From Cornus controversa (taxonomy: Eukaryota > Streptophyta > Magnoliopsida > Cornales > Cornaceae), in assembly GCA_026545225.1 (NCBI GenBank), contig CM048852.1, positions 8,852,501-8,916,500 of the forward strand: a stretch of DNA of 64,000 nucleotides, read 5' to 3'. The translations under genes and the position numbers were made by a program. Below, one piece after another: positions 43,064 through 53,990 of the stretch. The notes beneath the pieces were generated by a model, which saw only the letters and a program-made list of their open reading frames with translations, did not search any database and was not told where the DNA came from. Position 1 is the stretch's first letter. Every line of letters begins with the position of its first letter.

Positions 43064-44116
43064 TATTTAGTTAGTGATTAGAATGGACAGTGATTGTGCC
43101 CAATCATTTATAGCTTGTTCTTGATCCTTGAATGGAATATGGGTAAGATCAAGATAAGTACCGTTTTGTGCAACAGTATTTTTATGTAAATCGTCTTTTC
43201 GACTTAGACTAGGTTTTGGGTCTGAAGTTCCTTCTTTAGATTTTGAAGGAAAAATTTGTTTAGATTCTTCTGAGATTCTGTAATCTCTGAAAAACTCTCG
43301 ATCGAGGGGTTCATCGATTTTTCTTTTTGGTGACCTAATGATTTGACGAGTAGAAGTTGAAGGATTTTCTACTTCTATTTCTTCATCATAATCAGTAGAT
43401 GTTGAGTCATCTACTTGTTGATCCGAGGAATCAGTTGAATTATTAGTTATTTTTGTAACTTCTTCTTCGATTTCTAATTCGGAATCAGATACTAGGTTGA
43501 TCTGATAGTTGAAGTGAGTTAAAATTTCTTCATTTTCTAAGGATGTTTGCCTTATTTGTTGAAGAATTTTATTTCGTTCTTCTATATTTAGTGAGGGATC
43601 TTTATAGATTTCTCTCTAATAGTCTAAGATTTCGAATATATTTTTGTATTCTTGTTTATTAAAAAGATTTTTTTCTTTTTTGTGAAACATCAGAATTTCT
43701 TCTGTTCCATAGTAAAGATTTTTTGTACCCGGAACTTGTTGTTCTGGATATAAATTTACAAGTTTTTCTTTCTTAACTTGCTTTAGTGTTTCTATTATAT
43801 TAACAAGTTCTTGACTTTTTTCTGAAAAATAAAAAAGGTCAAGAATTCCTTGAAGATAATCGATTTTGTTATCGATTTTTTCAAGAGCATTGTTTATGCT
43901 TTCAAAAGATCCATCAATCATCATGGCAGTAGATGTTTGATGCTTCTGGAATTTTTTATTCCAAGAAGATATTATATCAATTAGAGAATTGATACTAGAA
44001 CTGATCTTATTTATATCATGTTCTTCATTATTTTTAATGTGAACACTATGATTATATTCATTAACATTTTTCTCTATCCAAGTACATATACAATCGAACT
44101 CTTTTTCTTCTGTCAT
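43064..44116 (-). pseudogene. Minus-strand gag-like or endogenous-pararetrovirus-like reading frame with one internal stop
   Basis: From an ATG at 44116 a frame runs 166 codons to a TAG at 43616-43618, then continues open in the same frame for ~180 more codons to about 43064. The first part is rich in Asn/Ile/Lys and predicts helices or a coiled coil; the second has a long Asp/Glu/Ser-rich stretch followed by a basic patch. That layout is compatible with a coat/virion-associated protein of an endogenous caulimovirid or with a retrotransposon gag, but I see no zinc knuckle, protease or RT to decide. Codon use is strongly AT-biased. It is degraded and not expected to function. Confidence 0.35.
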
Positions 44117-44221
44117 TCTGGATTTTTAAGGGTTCTTAAGACCTCTTGCAGACTCTAATGATTTTAAGACAAGGCTTGACAGCGTCCTAACGTCACCAAA
44201 TAACCTTCTCAAGTCTTTTGC

Positions 44222-44236
44222 CATATAAATACATAG
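44222..44236 (-). promoter_or_regulatory. TATA-like box upstream of the minus-strand relic
   Basis: The minus-strand GTATTTATATGG lies about 110 bp before the ATG at 44116, with a TGACG motif between them (GGTGACGTTAGG). This fits a pararetrovirus or LTR promoter, but it is only a sequence match. Confidence 0.3.
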
Positions 44237-44545
44237 GTTATATGCTTTGTCAAGGGTAAAAAAATTTTGGTCTGCAATTTTAAGTTAGAGATATTATAAG
44301 CCTTTATACAGTGCACAAACCTTCTCTCTCCAATCAGACTTTTTCAACCACCAGTACTCAAATATTCTTCGTCAAAGCCTCTCTCTGCATCCAAAAGAGC
44401 AATAGAAGACTTCTAGAAAATCAAAAGGTAAAAAAAAAAGAGGTATATATAAACAGTGTGGTAATATTCAGGAACTATTTTCTAACCCTTGTTTTATTTT
44501 TATTGCATCTCTGCTTTTACTTCTTTTGTGCATAGCCCCATAATT

Positions 44546-47500
44546 TGTGTGCATGAGCCCTTATCCTAGCTTTAGCAAGTCATCAATTAGTATGCGGTGA
44601 AGGTAGTTGCTTGCTTTCCGCATGTATGAGGTGGTTAAAGTTAGGATGAGTTCCTTTGACCTACCCAATAACTTATAGGTTCCTATAGATTTATTTTTAT
44701 GTAAATCTTATATTATTTGTGCATTCATCCATTAAAATATACAAAATAAAAATTTCTTGATTTTCTCTACACAATTGGTTTTCATATTAGAGCATGATGA
44801 CTTCATGACGTCCTCATTATCATGTGAGTCATAAATTTTTCTCCTTGCTCAATGGTTTTTGTAGGGTATCAAAATTCTTGTCTTGTCTACGTCCTTCCCA
44901 ATTTTGGGTCTAATAGATTCCTAGAAACCAACTCTTCTAATTTTTCAAAACTCATGTTTTTCTAAAAATCATGTTTCCAAAGTCATACACTTTCTTTAAA
45001 AAAAAAAGCATGTTTTCTCTAAAAGTCTTGTTTTCCAAAATTATTATTTGCTAAAAGTTAGATTTTTCCTAAATCATATATGTCTTTCCAAAAATATGCT
45101 TTCTTAAATAGTATTTTCCTACAACCAAACTTTCAAAAATTGCTTGTTCTAAAGTACATGCTTTCTAAATCAAAAACATTCTCCCTAAAATCATATCTTT
45201 CTAAGATAATATTTTCTAAAATCATTCTTTCTTAGAATATTATTTTCTAAAAGCAATATACTTTCCAAAATTATATTTTCCTAAAATAGTGCTTTATTTC
45301 TAAAAAAACATATTTTTCTAAAATATATTTTCCTAAATAGTATGTTCATTAATGGTATTTTCTAAAAATCATATCTTTCACAAACCATAGTTTCTTAAAC
45401 CACGGTTTCTAAATAATCATTTTCCAAAAGTCATTTTCTTAAATAGTATTTTACCAAATCATACTTTCCAGAAGTCATCTTTTTCTAAAACAAGTTTTCC
45501 AAAGATAATATCTTTTCTACATAACATTTTTCAAGGAAGTATCCTTCTTAAATAAATATTTTCCTAAATTTGTGTATGTTTCCAAAAATAATTTTTCTTT
45601 AAATAGTATATTTTTTAAAACAATGTTTTCATCAAGCAAAACCATTCAAAGCATCCTCTTATAAAATAATTGGTCGGAATTCGAATTCCAAAACCTAGGT
45701 TTCAAAAGGTCATCACTCTCCCAAGATCGTAGAATCCGACTTAGGGCACATAATCTTCAAAGCTTTTTAAATTTGAAGCATAGGTTCATTGTCAACCTAA
45801 TAATCTGTTTTACAAGTTTAGGTTTAGTATGACCTTAGAAGTCAACTTTTTTCAAGTTATCATAGAAGGTTTCGTTCTTCCAAATAATCTTCAATCTTAG
45901 ATCTTTGTATACATGTCAAAATTAGTCTTATGTTCATTAAAACCTAAAAAGTCATAGCTTTCATATAGAACCTTAGGACTAGCAAAAGTCTAGGTTCTTA
46001 TCATTTCTTTCTTAAGTTTAACTCTTTAGAGTATCATTTTCTAAAGTTCATCTTAGGGTTCACTTCTAGAATATTTAAACTTCTTTTTCAAAAAAATAAA
46101 TTATCTTCAATATATGATCTCTTAAAAGATACTCCTTTTCAAAGACAATTCTACTTTTTCAAAATATTCTATAACTATGTCATCTTTCAGGTTTTCAAGA
46201 GTAAAGACATTCTTTTTCATTTGGAAGTTGTAAACATATTTTTTCAAAATAAATTTCTCAAAATACTCCTACTGGTTAGCATCTTCTAAGTTCAAGTTTT
46301 CATTCAAAACCTTAATTTTCCTAAGAGATTAGGTCATCAAAATTAGTAAAACTTTATATTCAAATCCTAGTTTCCATGAGTGATTAGGTCGTTAAAATTA
46401 GTCAATATTTTATTCTAGCCCTATTTTCAATAAAAGCTAGGTTTTTCTGAAATTGATAAAATTTTCATTCGTGTCCTAGTTTCCATGGAAAAATAGGCTA
46501 TCTAAAGTAGACACGATTTTGTTCGAATCCTAGTTTCACTAAATTCTAGGTTTTTCCAAAGTAGGCAATTTTTCGTTTAAAATCTAGCAAGCTAGGTGGT
46601 CTAGATTAGGTAGTTTCCAATCTAGCCTTAGTTTCCTTATGAAATAAGTCATTCAAGTATAGTAAATTCTAGTTTCCATCTAGATTTAGATGATCACAAT
46701 TAAGAAATAGTAATCTTTTCAATTGATCAAAATAGACTTCAAATAGAAAATAGTAACCTTTTCAATTAATCAAAATAGACTTCAGTTAGGAAATATGAAT
46801 CTGTCCCAATTGATCAAAGTAGACAAGCTCATTCGATATATTTGACTCCTTGAGTTATAGAGTCATTCAATAAGTTTGACTCTTTGAGTCATAAAGTCAT
46901 TCGATACCTCTAGATTTATCCTTTTAGGATCCCAACTAGGTTTTTCATTAAAAAACCTAGTTCATCAATTGGAACTATGTGCGACTTGATTCTTGAGCAA
47001 TCTTAAGATATGTAGGCGTCTGAGTAATAAACGTAGGCTCGGTCAAACTAAACGTTAAATTCACTATTTCCAAATAGGTCTGAACATACCTTTTCTAGGC
47101 GCTTTCCTTCTAAAGTCATACTTACCCATGAAGGCATAGATCCTATCATCTATTGATATGATTTAGTTTTCATGGTTATATTAAGTCAAACAACATTGAT
47201 GTTACATTTTAAAACTATAAGAAGACATAGAAATTCAATATAGGAAACATAAAGGTAACCATATTTGGTCAGATGTTGTGGGGTGCCTAACACCTTCCCC
47301 ACACATAACCAAACCCCCAAATCTAGTCACGTGTGGATTAGATGGTTGTTAAATAAATCATCTCTAGGGCCTCCATAGAACTAGCATGTGTGAAAATCGG
47401 TTAACTCCCTTATAAGTCATTAAACATCCATAGGTGACCTAGCATACCTCTAAATCCAATGTTAGGTGGCGACTCCATTAACCCATCAATTAGCCCTATT

Positions 47501-47631
47501 AATCGACAATAACCACTCCGTCGCATAGAAGTATTTTCTCGCTATAGGGTCTACATGTCCTATGCAACTTTTTGGTGCTCTTTCCCATTATCTTTAGGGG
47601 AAGCAGTGGATAGAAAAACCTGGGTGCGACA
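44546..47631 (+). repeat. Large LTR of an Ogre/Tat-like Ty3/gypsy element (left edge approximate)
   Basis: The right end is set by GGGTGCGACA followed two bases later by a primer-site-like TGGCGACTCCACTAGGGACC. The left end TGTGTGCATGAGCCCTTATC is chosen by similarity to such LTR starts and the TG rule. The body is AT-rich. It has a long run of TTTTCTAAAA-like repeats (44930-45640), then irregular repeats of CCTAGTTTCCAT..AAATTAG (46300-46700) and of AATTGATCAAAATAGAC (46715-46815). Confidence 0.65.
44930..45640 (+). repeat. Cryptic repeat of TTTTCTAAAA-type motifs
   Basis: Dozens of 15-30 bp variants such as TTTTCTAAAATCAT, TTTCCTAAAATAGT and TTTCCAAAAATAAT follow one another for 700 bp without a fixed period. 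This is low-complexity sequence inside the large LTR. Confidence 0.75.
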
Positions 47632-47633
47632 AC

Positions 47634-47653
47634 TGGCGACTCCACTAGGGACC
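47634..47653 (+). other. Primer-binding site of the Ogre/Tat-like element
   Basis: TGGCGACTCCACTAGGGACC begins two bases after the presumed LTR end. This sequence (usually with CACTGGGGAC) is the tRNA-primer site common to Ogre/Tat-type gypsy elements; here one base differs. Confidence 0.7.
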
Positions 47654-48900
47654 TTACATGCATAGAGGGTTTAAACCTTGAATATGTTTCATATTTTATT
47701 TCGTATTACATTTAGGTAGTGTGTCAATGCATTCATAGCATATCATTGCTTACTTGACATGTCATCATTCAATGTTATTATATCTTATCTTCATATTGCA
47801 TACCCTTGAATGACATCTGTTTACTAATGTGTTTCATTTATATCTCACAGGTAGATGCTAAAAAAAAGAAGAGTATTGAGAAATCAAAAATTTATCATAA
47901 AGTTCATTGAATTGCTTTTTATTACGATTATTATTATTCTATTGCTTAAACATGTTTGTCTCTCCTTGATGCACATACATCACTTATGAGCCACCACATA
48001 CCTTATTTTACCTTGGAATTAGATAGAGGGGGCAAAGTAGACCGGTGCTTGTGGGGGTATTGAGGATTTTACCACCACAAGTACATGGAAGGAAACCCCC
48101 GTTGCTTGAATCACTAAACTGAGAAGGTTACTCTGGATCTTTGGGGAGAGAAAGAGGAGCTGGAGGTTTGAAGATTCAGGGACCAAGCCTTTTTAGGTTG
48201 CATTAACCAGCTGTGAGCCATCATGCTACATGTAGTATATATGTTGTGCATTAGGACACCAAAGGAAATGGATATCTATTATGGGCTAACCTCTTATTTT
48301 ATCTTTATTTATCACACATATAGTAATTGTCATGCATATTGATAAACCCTAGAGGAGTCTAACATGGTTAGTTTCAATTAAGAAAGCCTACCCACATGTC
48401 AAGGGTTATTTTAACCCAAGACCCTAATTCATGCATTTATAATTTGCAGGTACCATAAATAAACCAAAGGGATAAGTGTCCAACAAGGAAGAAAATAAAA
48501 GAGGAAACAAAGCCACATGATCGAAGACTATAGTAAATAGGATAATGTTGTTTTCTTATTTTTCAATAAAGGGATTGTGTTGTTTTTAACAATGGTGAAA
48601 CCAACCAATCCCTTTAACAAACTAACAGAGGACCTCGCTAAGTTGGCCACTACTATCCAAGCACTTGTCAATTACAACACTCAAATGCCTCCACTTGTGA
48701 ACATTGAAGAACAAGATCTTATCAATTCCACCAATAAAGGGAAGGTCATCGCTACTAGTTAAAGTTCATCTTTACCAAAGTCCACCTTGGTAGAGCTCAT
48801 TCATCTGTGGTAGCAACCAAGAATCAAATATTTAAAATCATTCAAAATCGGTTACTCTTGATTCCTAGAAGAAATTTTAGGGTTTCCAGATACGCAGTGG
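47654..48900 (+). pseudogene. Leader and start of gag of the Ogre/Tat-like element
   Basis: A ~900-bp leader follows the primer site. At 48592 an ATG opens MVKPTNPFNKLTEDLAKLAT and continues ~57 codons (from the upstream frame start at 48577) to a stop at 48762. The Gln/Asn-rich helical segment ALVNYNTQMPP resembles gag N-termini of such elements. No later gag, protease or RT follows, so the element is truncated. Confidence 0.5.
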
Positions 48901-49179
48901 CAATGTAGAATGCTTGTAACTTCATCCCCAGCTCTCATGATGATCAAGTGCTTACTTTTGAGTGATCTTAATTTGTAGCTTCAAAATTTTGTTTCCTCTC
49001 AATAATGTTTAGTTTTCCATGTTTTGACCGACATCTCACTAGTGATTCCAGATTGTATAGTCTATCTCGATTTGGCCACACCCCCTTCCAAATGTCTTGT
49101 TGGAATTGGGTTATCAAGCTCTCTCTCTCGATTGATTGGTTTTCGTTTATACTTGTAAGGGTTCGTTGCTAAAACGTAG

Positions 49180-51480
49180 TGATAATAATAAATACTGTAA
49201 AGCCTTGAATTTATTTTCTTTTTATTTGTAATTAATTATGTTTTAATTGTGATAAAGCATGAGGAATAGTTATATATGTGTTTTGTGAGCTATAAAACTT
49301 TTTGAATTTTTGGGTTCGGGTGTGGGGTCCAAAATGACCCGAATGACCCAGAAGACTTTTATGAGTTTTGAAAAATTTGTGTAAGTGCGTATATGAACAA
49401 TTGAGGGGTCTAAAAGATAAGTTGGGAGAATAAAATGTTAGTATGCGATTAGTAGAGAGTTAATAATAACAAGAAGCAAATTAAGAGGAAGAGAGGGACT
49501 TAGTTGCAAAGGTTGTAAATATAAATAGATTTATGACATTTATTTCATTACAAAAATAAGATTTTCTCTCATTTCTCTCTCACGAAAACTTCATTCCAAA
49601 TTCTCTCTAGAATTTAGATGGCTTAAGGTGAGATTTGAATATTGAGGTATGGGTGTTCTCTCCACCTTATTATCAATTCTTTTGGAATTGATATTGATCT
49701 TAGATGGTTTAGCATGTTTGGAAATATTAGAAAGTGGCAATTGTGAGTCTTGTATATTTTATTGTGCATTTGTATGTTAATTAAGTCTTCACATGATAAT
49801 TATGATAATATTGATATTTATAGACATCGTAAATTTGTCTTAGTGAATTCGATAATTGTAATTGTGTTAGACTATATGTTAATGTGAGCTACCCATGTGA
49901 ATTGTGTATACATGCTATATATGCTAGTAACTGTGGATGTATGTTGTCCATTAGAATAATTTATGGTTATGAAGATTATGTTGTGCATGTTGCATGCTAC
50001 GTGTTTGACAAAATGCATGAAAAGGGTTCTTTCCATTAAAATACATTTTTGGGCTCATTTTATGAAAGGCTTGTTGTTGCATTGATTATATGCATTAAAA
50101 TGACATGTTTTAGCATAGAATTAAGTGGCTTATAAAGTGATTGGAAATGTGTGATACATTTGAAATTGTATGTGTTGACATACTTGAAATCTATGTGATT
50201 GGTTGTTGATTTTGGGAGGAGGTTGGAAAAGCAAAAAGGGCCCGGAGCCCTAGGGTGTAATACTTGAAACTTGGCTAAGGTGGGTTTTGTCTAGACCCTT
50301 AGGTTAGTAGCCCATAAAGTTGAATATTTCGGATAATTTTTCCAGTTGACTGTTATCTGGTAGATCTACGAGTACTCCCCAATCTTGTTTGATTTTGAAA
50401 TTTATGTGACTTGGTGTTTAAGTCTTCCTATTGAATTGTGATATTCATGTTAATGCTCATGTGGCTTTCTATTAATCAAGCATTGTTGAACATATGATTC
50501 ATTCATGTATTGTATTGAGATTCATGGACATGAGCATTGAAAGCATGTCATGTAGAATATAGGAATGTCATGATTGCATCTCATGTACGTCGTGTCGAGT
50601 CGTTGCATAAGTTGGTTTGGGTTCTCTACTAGGCATGTTGGCGATCACCCCCTCCCCCAAACATTTTTACACATAAGGCACTATTGATCAATGGAGTTTA
50701 CCAGTGCTAGGATTGAAGCACTCGGGTTATCATTGACTCTATATATGTTACGTTTATTCATGTTATGTTTAAGCATTTATTGAGGTTTTGTAATTTGAAT
50801 GTGGGATAAACAATATTGTTATCGTGAACATGGGCAATTTGTTTTTTTGAATATTATTATAATGAACCTCTTTAATTTTGGATCTTTGAGATGTTTTGTT
50901 TAAGTGATAGAAGGTTGTGTAATGGACTTGATGTATGCGCTTCAGTTACTTCATGCTTAAAATGACTAAACTACGATTTGGTCATATTTACGTATGCCAT
51001 TGGTATTTTTGGACTTGCATGTGAAGATTGGAGATGTATGCATGTTAAAGATTAAGAATTGACATGAAATGGAAAAACCAGGAAGCCTGGAAATTCACCA
51101 AGGAGGAATAATCTCCATTACGATTGATCATAATTTTGAGTGAAAATGGAGGCCAATTCCAGTGTGATTACGATGATAGTGCACGGTATCTACGATTGAT
51201 CAAAATTTATGATTAATTGTAACCTTAATTATGATTTTGCGTAATGAGTATTATGATTAATCGCATTGTGTGGCAGACTTGTTGATTTGAGGATAGTACC
51301 AAGGTACACATATACCCTAATGAAGGACCCACTTGTATGAGTTTATATATATTTACAATAATACATTGTATGTTAATTATGATTATGCTTCCATGATTAT
51401 GAGATTTTGAATTAATTAAAGAGTTGGGTGATGGTTCACTTTAAATCACCCCCATTTCCCTCGCTCTTAGCCGGGTGTCA
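49180..51480 (+). repeat. Large gypsy-type LTR-like block, related to the one at 33.4 kb
   Basis: It shares the layout of the 33425-36465 LTR in opposite orientation: TTTTGGGTTCGGGTGTGGGGTCC, a TATA-like ATATAAATAGATTTATG followed by CTCTCTC, then GCTTAAGGTGAGATTTGAA. It goes on through GGGCCCGGAGCCC and several ACGATTGATCA motifs (51120-51200). There is no coding capacity. Edges are approximate and no target duplication was found. Confidence 0.5.
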
Positions 51481-52100
51481 GAAATTGAAGCATAACAAAT
51501 ACGGTATTCAATGCAATTGTAAGGAATCTAGAGAAGAATGTATGGAGGAAGGAGGAGAAGTAAATCTAATTAATGAGGATTACTATGAATGTAGGAATGT
51601 TGTCATGTGACAGAGTTTCCCTCTTTATTTTTTTTGCCTTAGAATTTACTGAGGCTCTCCTCTTTATAGTGTTGGGTTTTCTTAGATTATACCAATGGAT
51701 TCAGACTGGGTCAGTCATTATCCAGGACCTAAAGCACTTAGGTTGTGATGCCTTAGATACCTAAGGAGTCTAATCTCTCAGTCCACCACGCCCCTTTAGT
51801 TGGCTTGGCATGTTTAGCTCTTATATACATTAAATACATTTGGCTACATCACAGCAGTGGTGGTTGAGGGCATTAATGGTGATTGTAAGGGTCATTGTCA
51901 TGACATGAATTAGGCCCACTTGAGTGAGTTAGGCTTTCTCTATTTCTCATCCTCCAAACCAGATTCCCTTTAAGTGTCATATGGAGGTCTTAGCTACATC
52001 AGAACAAGGAAATCCTATTGAACTTCACTTGTCATGTGATGAAAGCTGTTAGTGCTCGAGAAGCATTTAAAGTTTAGGCAATGCTCGAGGCCTATGTAGC
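51481..52100. other. Spacer with no recognised gene
   Basis: Short chance frames only (60 codons at 51428). The composition changes near 51750 to a less AT-rich sequence that leads into the minisatellite. Confidence 0.4.
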
Positions 52101-52112
52101 CTAGTGTGCAGT

Positions 52113-52772
52113 CAAGGCCTATAGTGGTGCTGGAAAGGTATGTTCAAGGTTTGCGTGGTTTATCATGATGTGATGGTGCTCGAAAGGTATGTTTGAGGCT
52201 TTCTTGGCCTGCCATGGTGTTAGGCTCTGCAATGGTGCTCGAAGGGTGCATTTGTGGTTTACATGGTCTGATACAGTGTCAAAGCCTATGACGGTGCTCG
52301 AATGATATGTTCGAGGCTTAATTTGGCCTGGCATGGTATCAAGATTTGTGATAGTGCTCGAAGGATGTGTTCGAGGTTTAATTCAGAATGATATGGTGTT
52401 AGGGCTTGTAATGGTGCTCGAAGTATGTGTTCGAGGCTTAATTTGGCCTGACATAGTGTCAGGACTTGTAATGGTGCTCGAAGGATGTGTTCGAGGGTTA
52501 ATTTGGCCTAACATGGTGTCAGGGTTTGGAATGGTGCTCGAATGATGTGTTAGAGGATTAATTTGGTTTGACATGGTGTTAGGGCTTGTAATGGTGCTCG
52601 AAGGATATGTTCGAGGCTTAATTTGGTCTGACATAGTGTCAGGACTTGGAATAGTGCTTGAAGGATGTGTTCGAGGCTTAATTTGACCTGACATGGTGTC
52701 AGGGCTTATAATGGTGCTCGAAAGATGTATTTCGAGGCTTAATTAGTCCTGACATAGTGTCATGGCTTGTTG
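52113..52772 (+). repeat. 60-bp minisatellite, about 11 copies
   Basis: The unit is ATGGTGCTCGAAGGATGTGT TCGAGGCTTA then ATTTGGCCTGACATGGTGTC and AGGGCTTGTA, repeating every 60 bp. The first three units are the most diverged, and one near the end carries a 1-bp insertion. Because 60 is a multiple of 3, frames on both strands stay open as a 20-residue repeat. Confidence 0.93.
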
Positions 52773-53560
52773 AGGCTTCTTATGGCATTTCTCATTTTTA
52801 GATTCTTTTGATGAGTTTAGAAGTCTTTAATGTTTGACTTTTCAACAGGTGACATGGCCACCACACTGGCCAATGGTTTCTTGATTTTTCTACATGCCAT
52901 GTGGTAGGGTTTATATGACACCTACATTTAGTTCCCCTGTGCACTTGTCATAAGGGGTTTGGAATGGGGCGCGTGCATAAGCTTTTTGGACGGGGAGGTT
53001 TGAAACGATGACTAAAGTCTTTATGGCAACTATTTGTGTGTCTTTTGAGTTTTGAAATAATGATGGAAGGATAATTCGTTGCGTCCTTCGAGACGCGATA
53101 TAAATGTGGGGGGAAAAAACTTTTGGAGAAAAGGGGTCCTATTTTGAATGCTTAGTAAGAAAAGGTTGGGTATTTTGTCGTAGTTTGTGAGAAGCAAAAA
53201 TTCAAGGAGAGATAGAAAGAGACCGGCGAAAGGGAACCCCTAGTCTCTGTAATTTGGGATTTGGTTTTGGTTGGTTGGTAAGAAAATTGGAAATATGCTA
53301 AGAAAAGAACTAAGCAAAAAATATGAGAGTCCCCCCTGTGTTCCACTAGATTTGGAGTGGAGGAGAGTGCCATTTTTTGCAGTTAGTGATTTGTTCTAGT
53401 GATATGTAGACCAGTTTGGGGAGGTAAAGGTGTCGTTTGAGGATGTGGGTCTGCTAGAAGAAGAGGAAAAAGTGGGTGAAGCACCGCCGGTGCCAACGGA
53501 CTCTATCATGCACTTTATTGTCAAACATGGATTATATCCATACTCTTTTATTGATCTTAT
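52773..53560 (+). other. LTR- or promoter-like region before the plant-mobile-domain pseudogene
   Basis: A TATA-like GACGCGATATAAATGTGG lies at 53093-53110. The sequence is G-rich and includes GAAGCACCGCCGGTGCC (53478-53494). No intact coding is seen; the minus-strand 73-codon frame at 53152 is not convincing. Confidence 0.35.
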
Positions 53561-53569
53561 GGATCATTG

Positions 53570-53990
53570 GTACCCATCCTATGTGTGGGTATAGTGGACG
53601 GACCACATGATGGCTTCGCCGAAAAATGTAGCATTGATGGAGGCGGCGAGAGTAATAGATTCCATCCAGTTATTTCACTCATTAATAGTTCCATGAGATT
53701 TGGCTGGGCTGGGGGTATTAATCTCAAGATGGAGTTCATCCACCCACTCTTTTATTATAGGTTGGGGAGAATTTACACCAAGTTTAGAAGATGTGGGTCA
53801 TCTATTAGGGCTAAGTGTCAAGGGATTGAACATCCCTTTGCGTGGTCCTTCTCGAGTGAGGAAGAACAACTGCTTGTCGATTTGCGCGTGATAGACAAAG
53901 AGATAAAGACATTTGGGTCATGGTTCGACTGCAATAGAGTGAGGCAAGTGACTCGAGTCATTTGTCTGGAGGAAGAGATAAATTTTGCTT
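53570..53990 (+). pseudogene. Plant mobile domain (PMD) gene fragment
   Basis: In two frames joined near 53697 it reads WTDHMMASPKNVALMEAARV, IDSIQLFHSLIVP and LAGLGVLISRWSSSTHSFII, then GWGEFTPSLEDVGHLLGLSV. The last matches the conserved core W..F..GE.T.TLEDV..LLGL of the plant mobile domain, found in MAIN/MAIL proteins and in many transposons. A frameshift near the junction and a stop after NNCLSICA show it is broken. Gly-rich and acidic frames at 55.1-56.3 kb may be its remote C-terminal part but are not recognisable. Confidence 0.7.

Noticed and set aside
52383-52694. 103-codon minus-strand frame with a 20-residue repeat (and a 70-codon plus-strand frame)
   Set aside because: The 60-bp repeat period keeps frames open on both strands; there is no start context, promoter or conserved domain.
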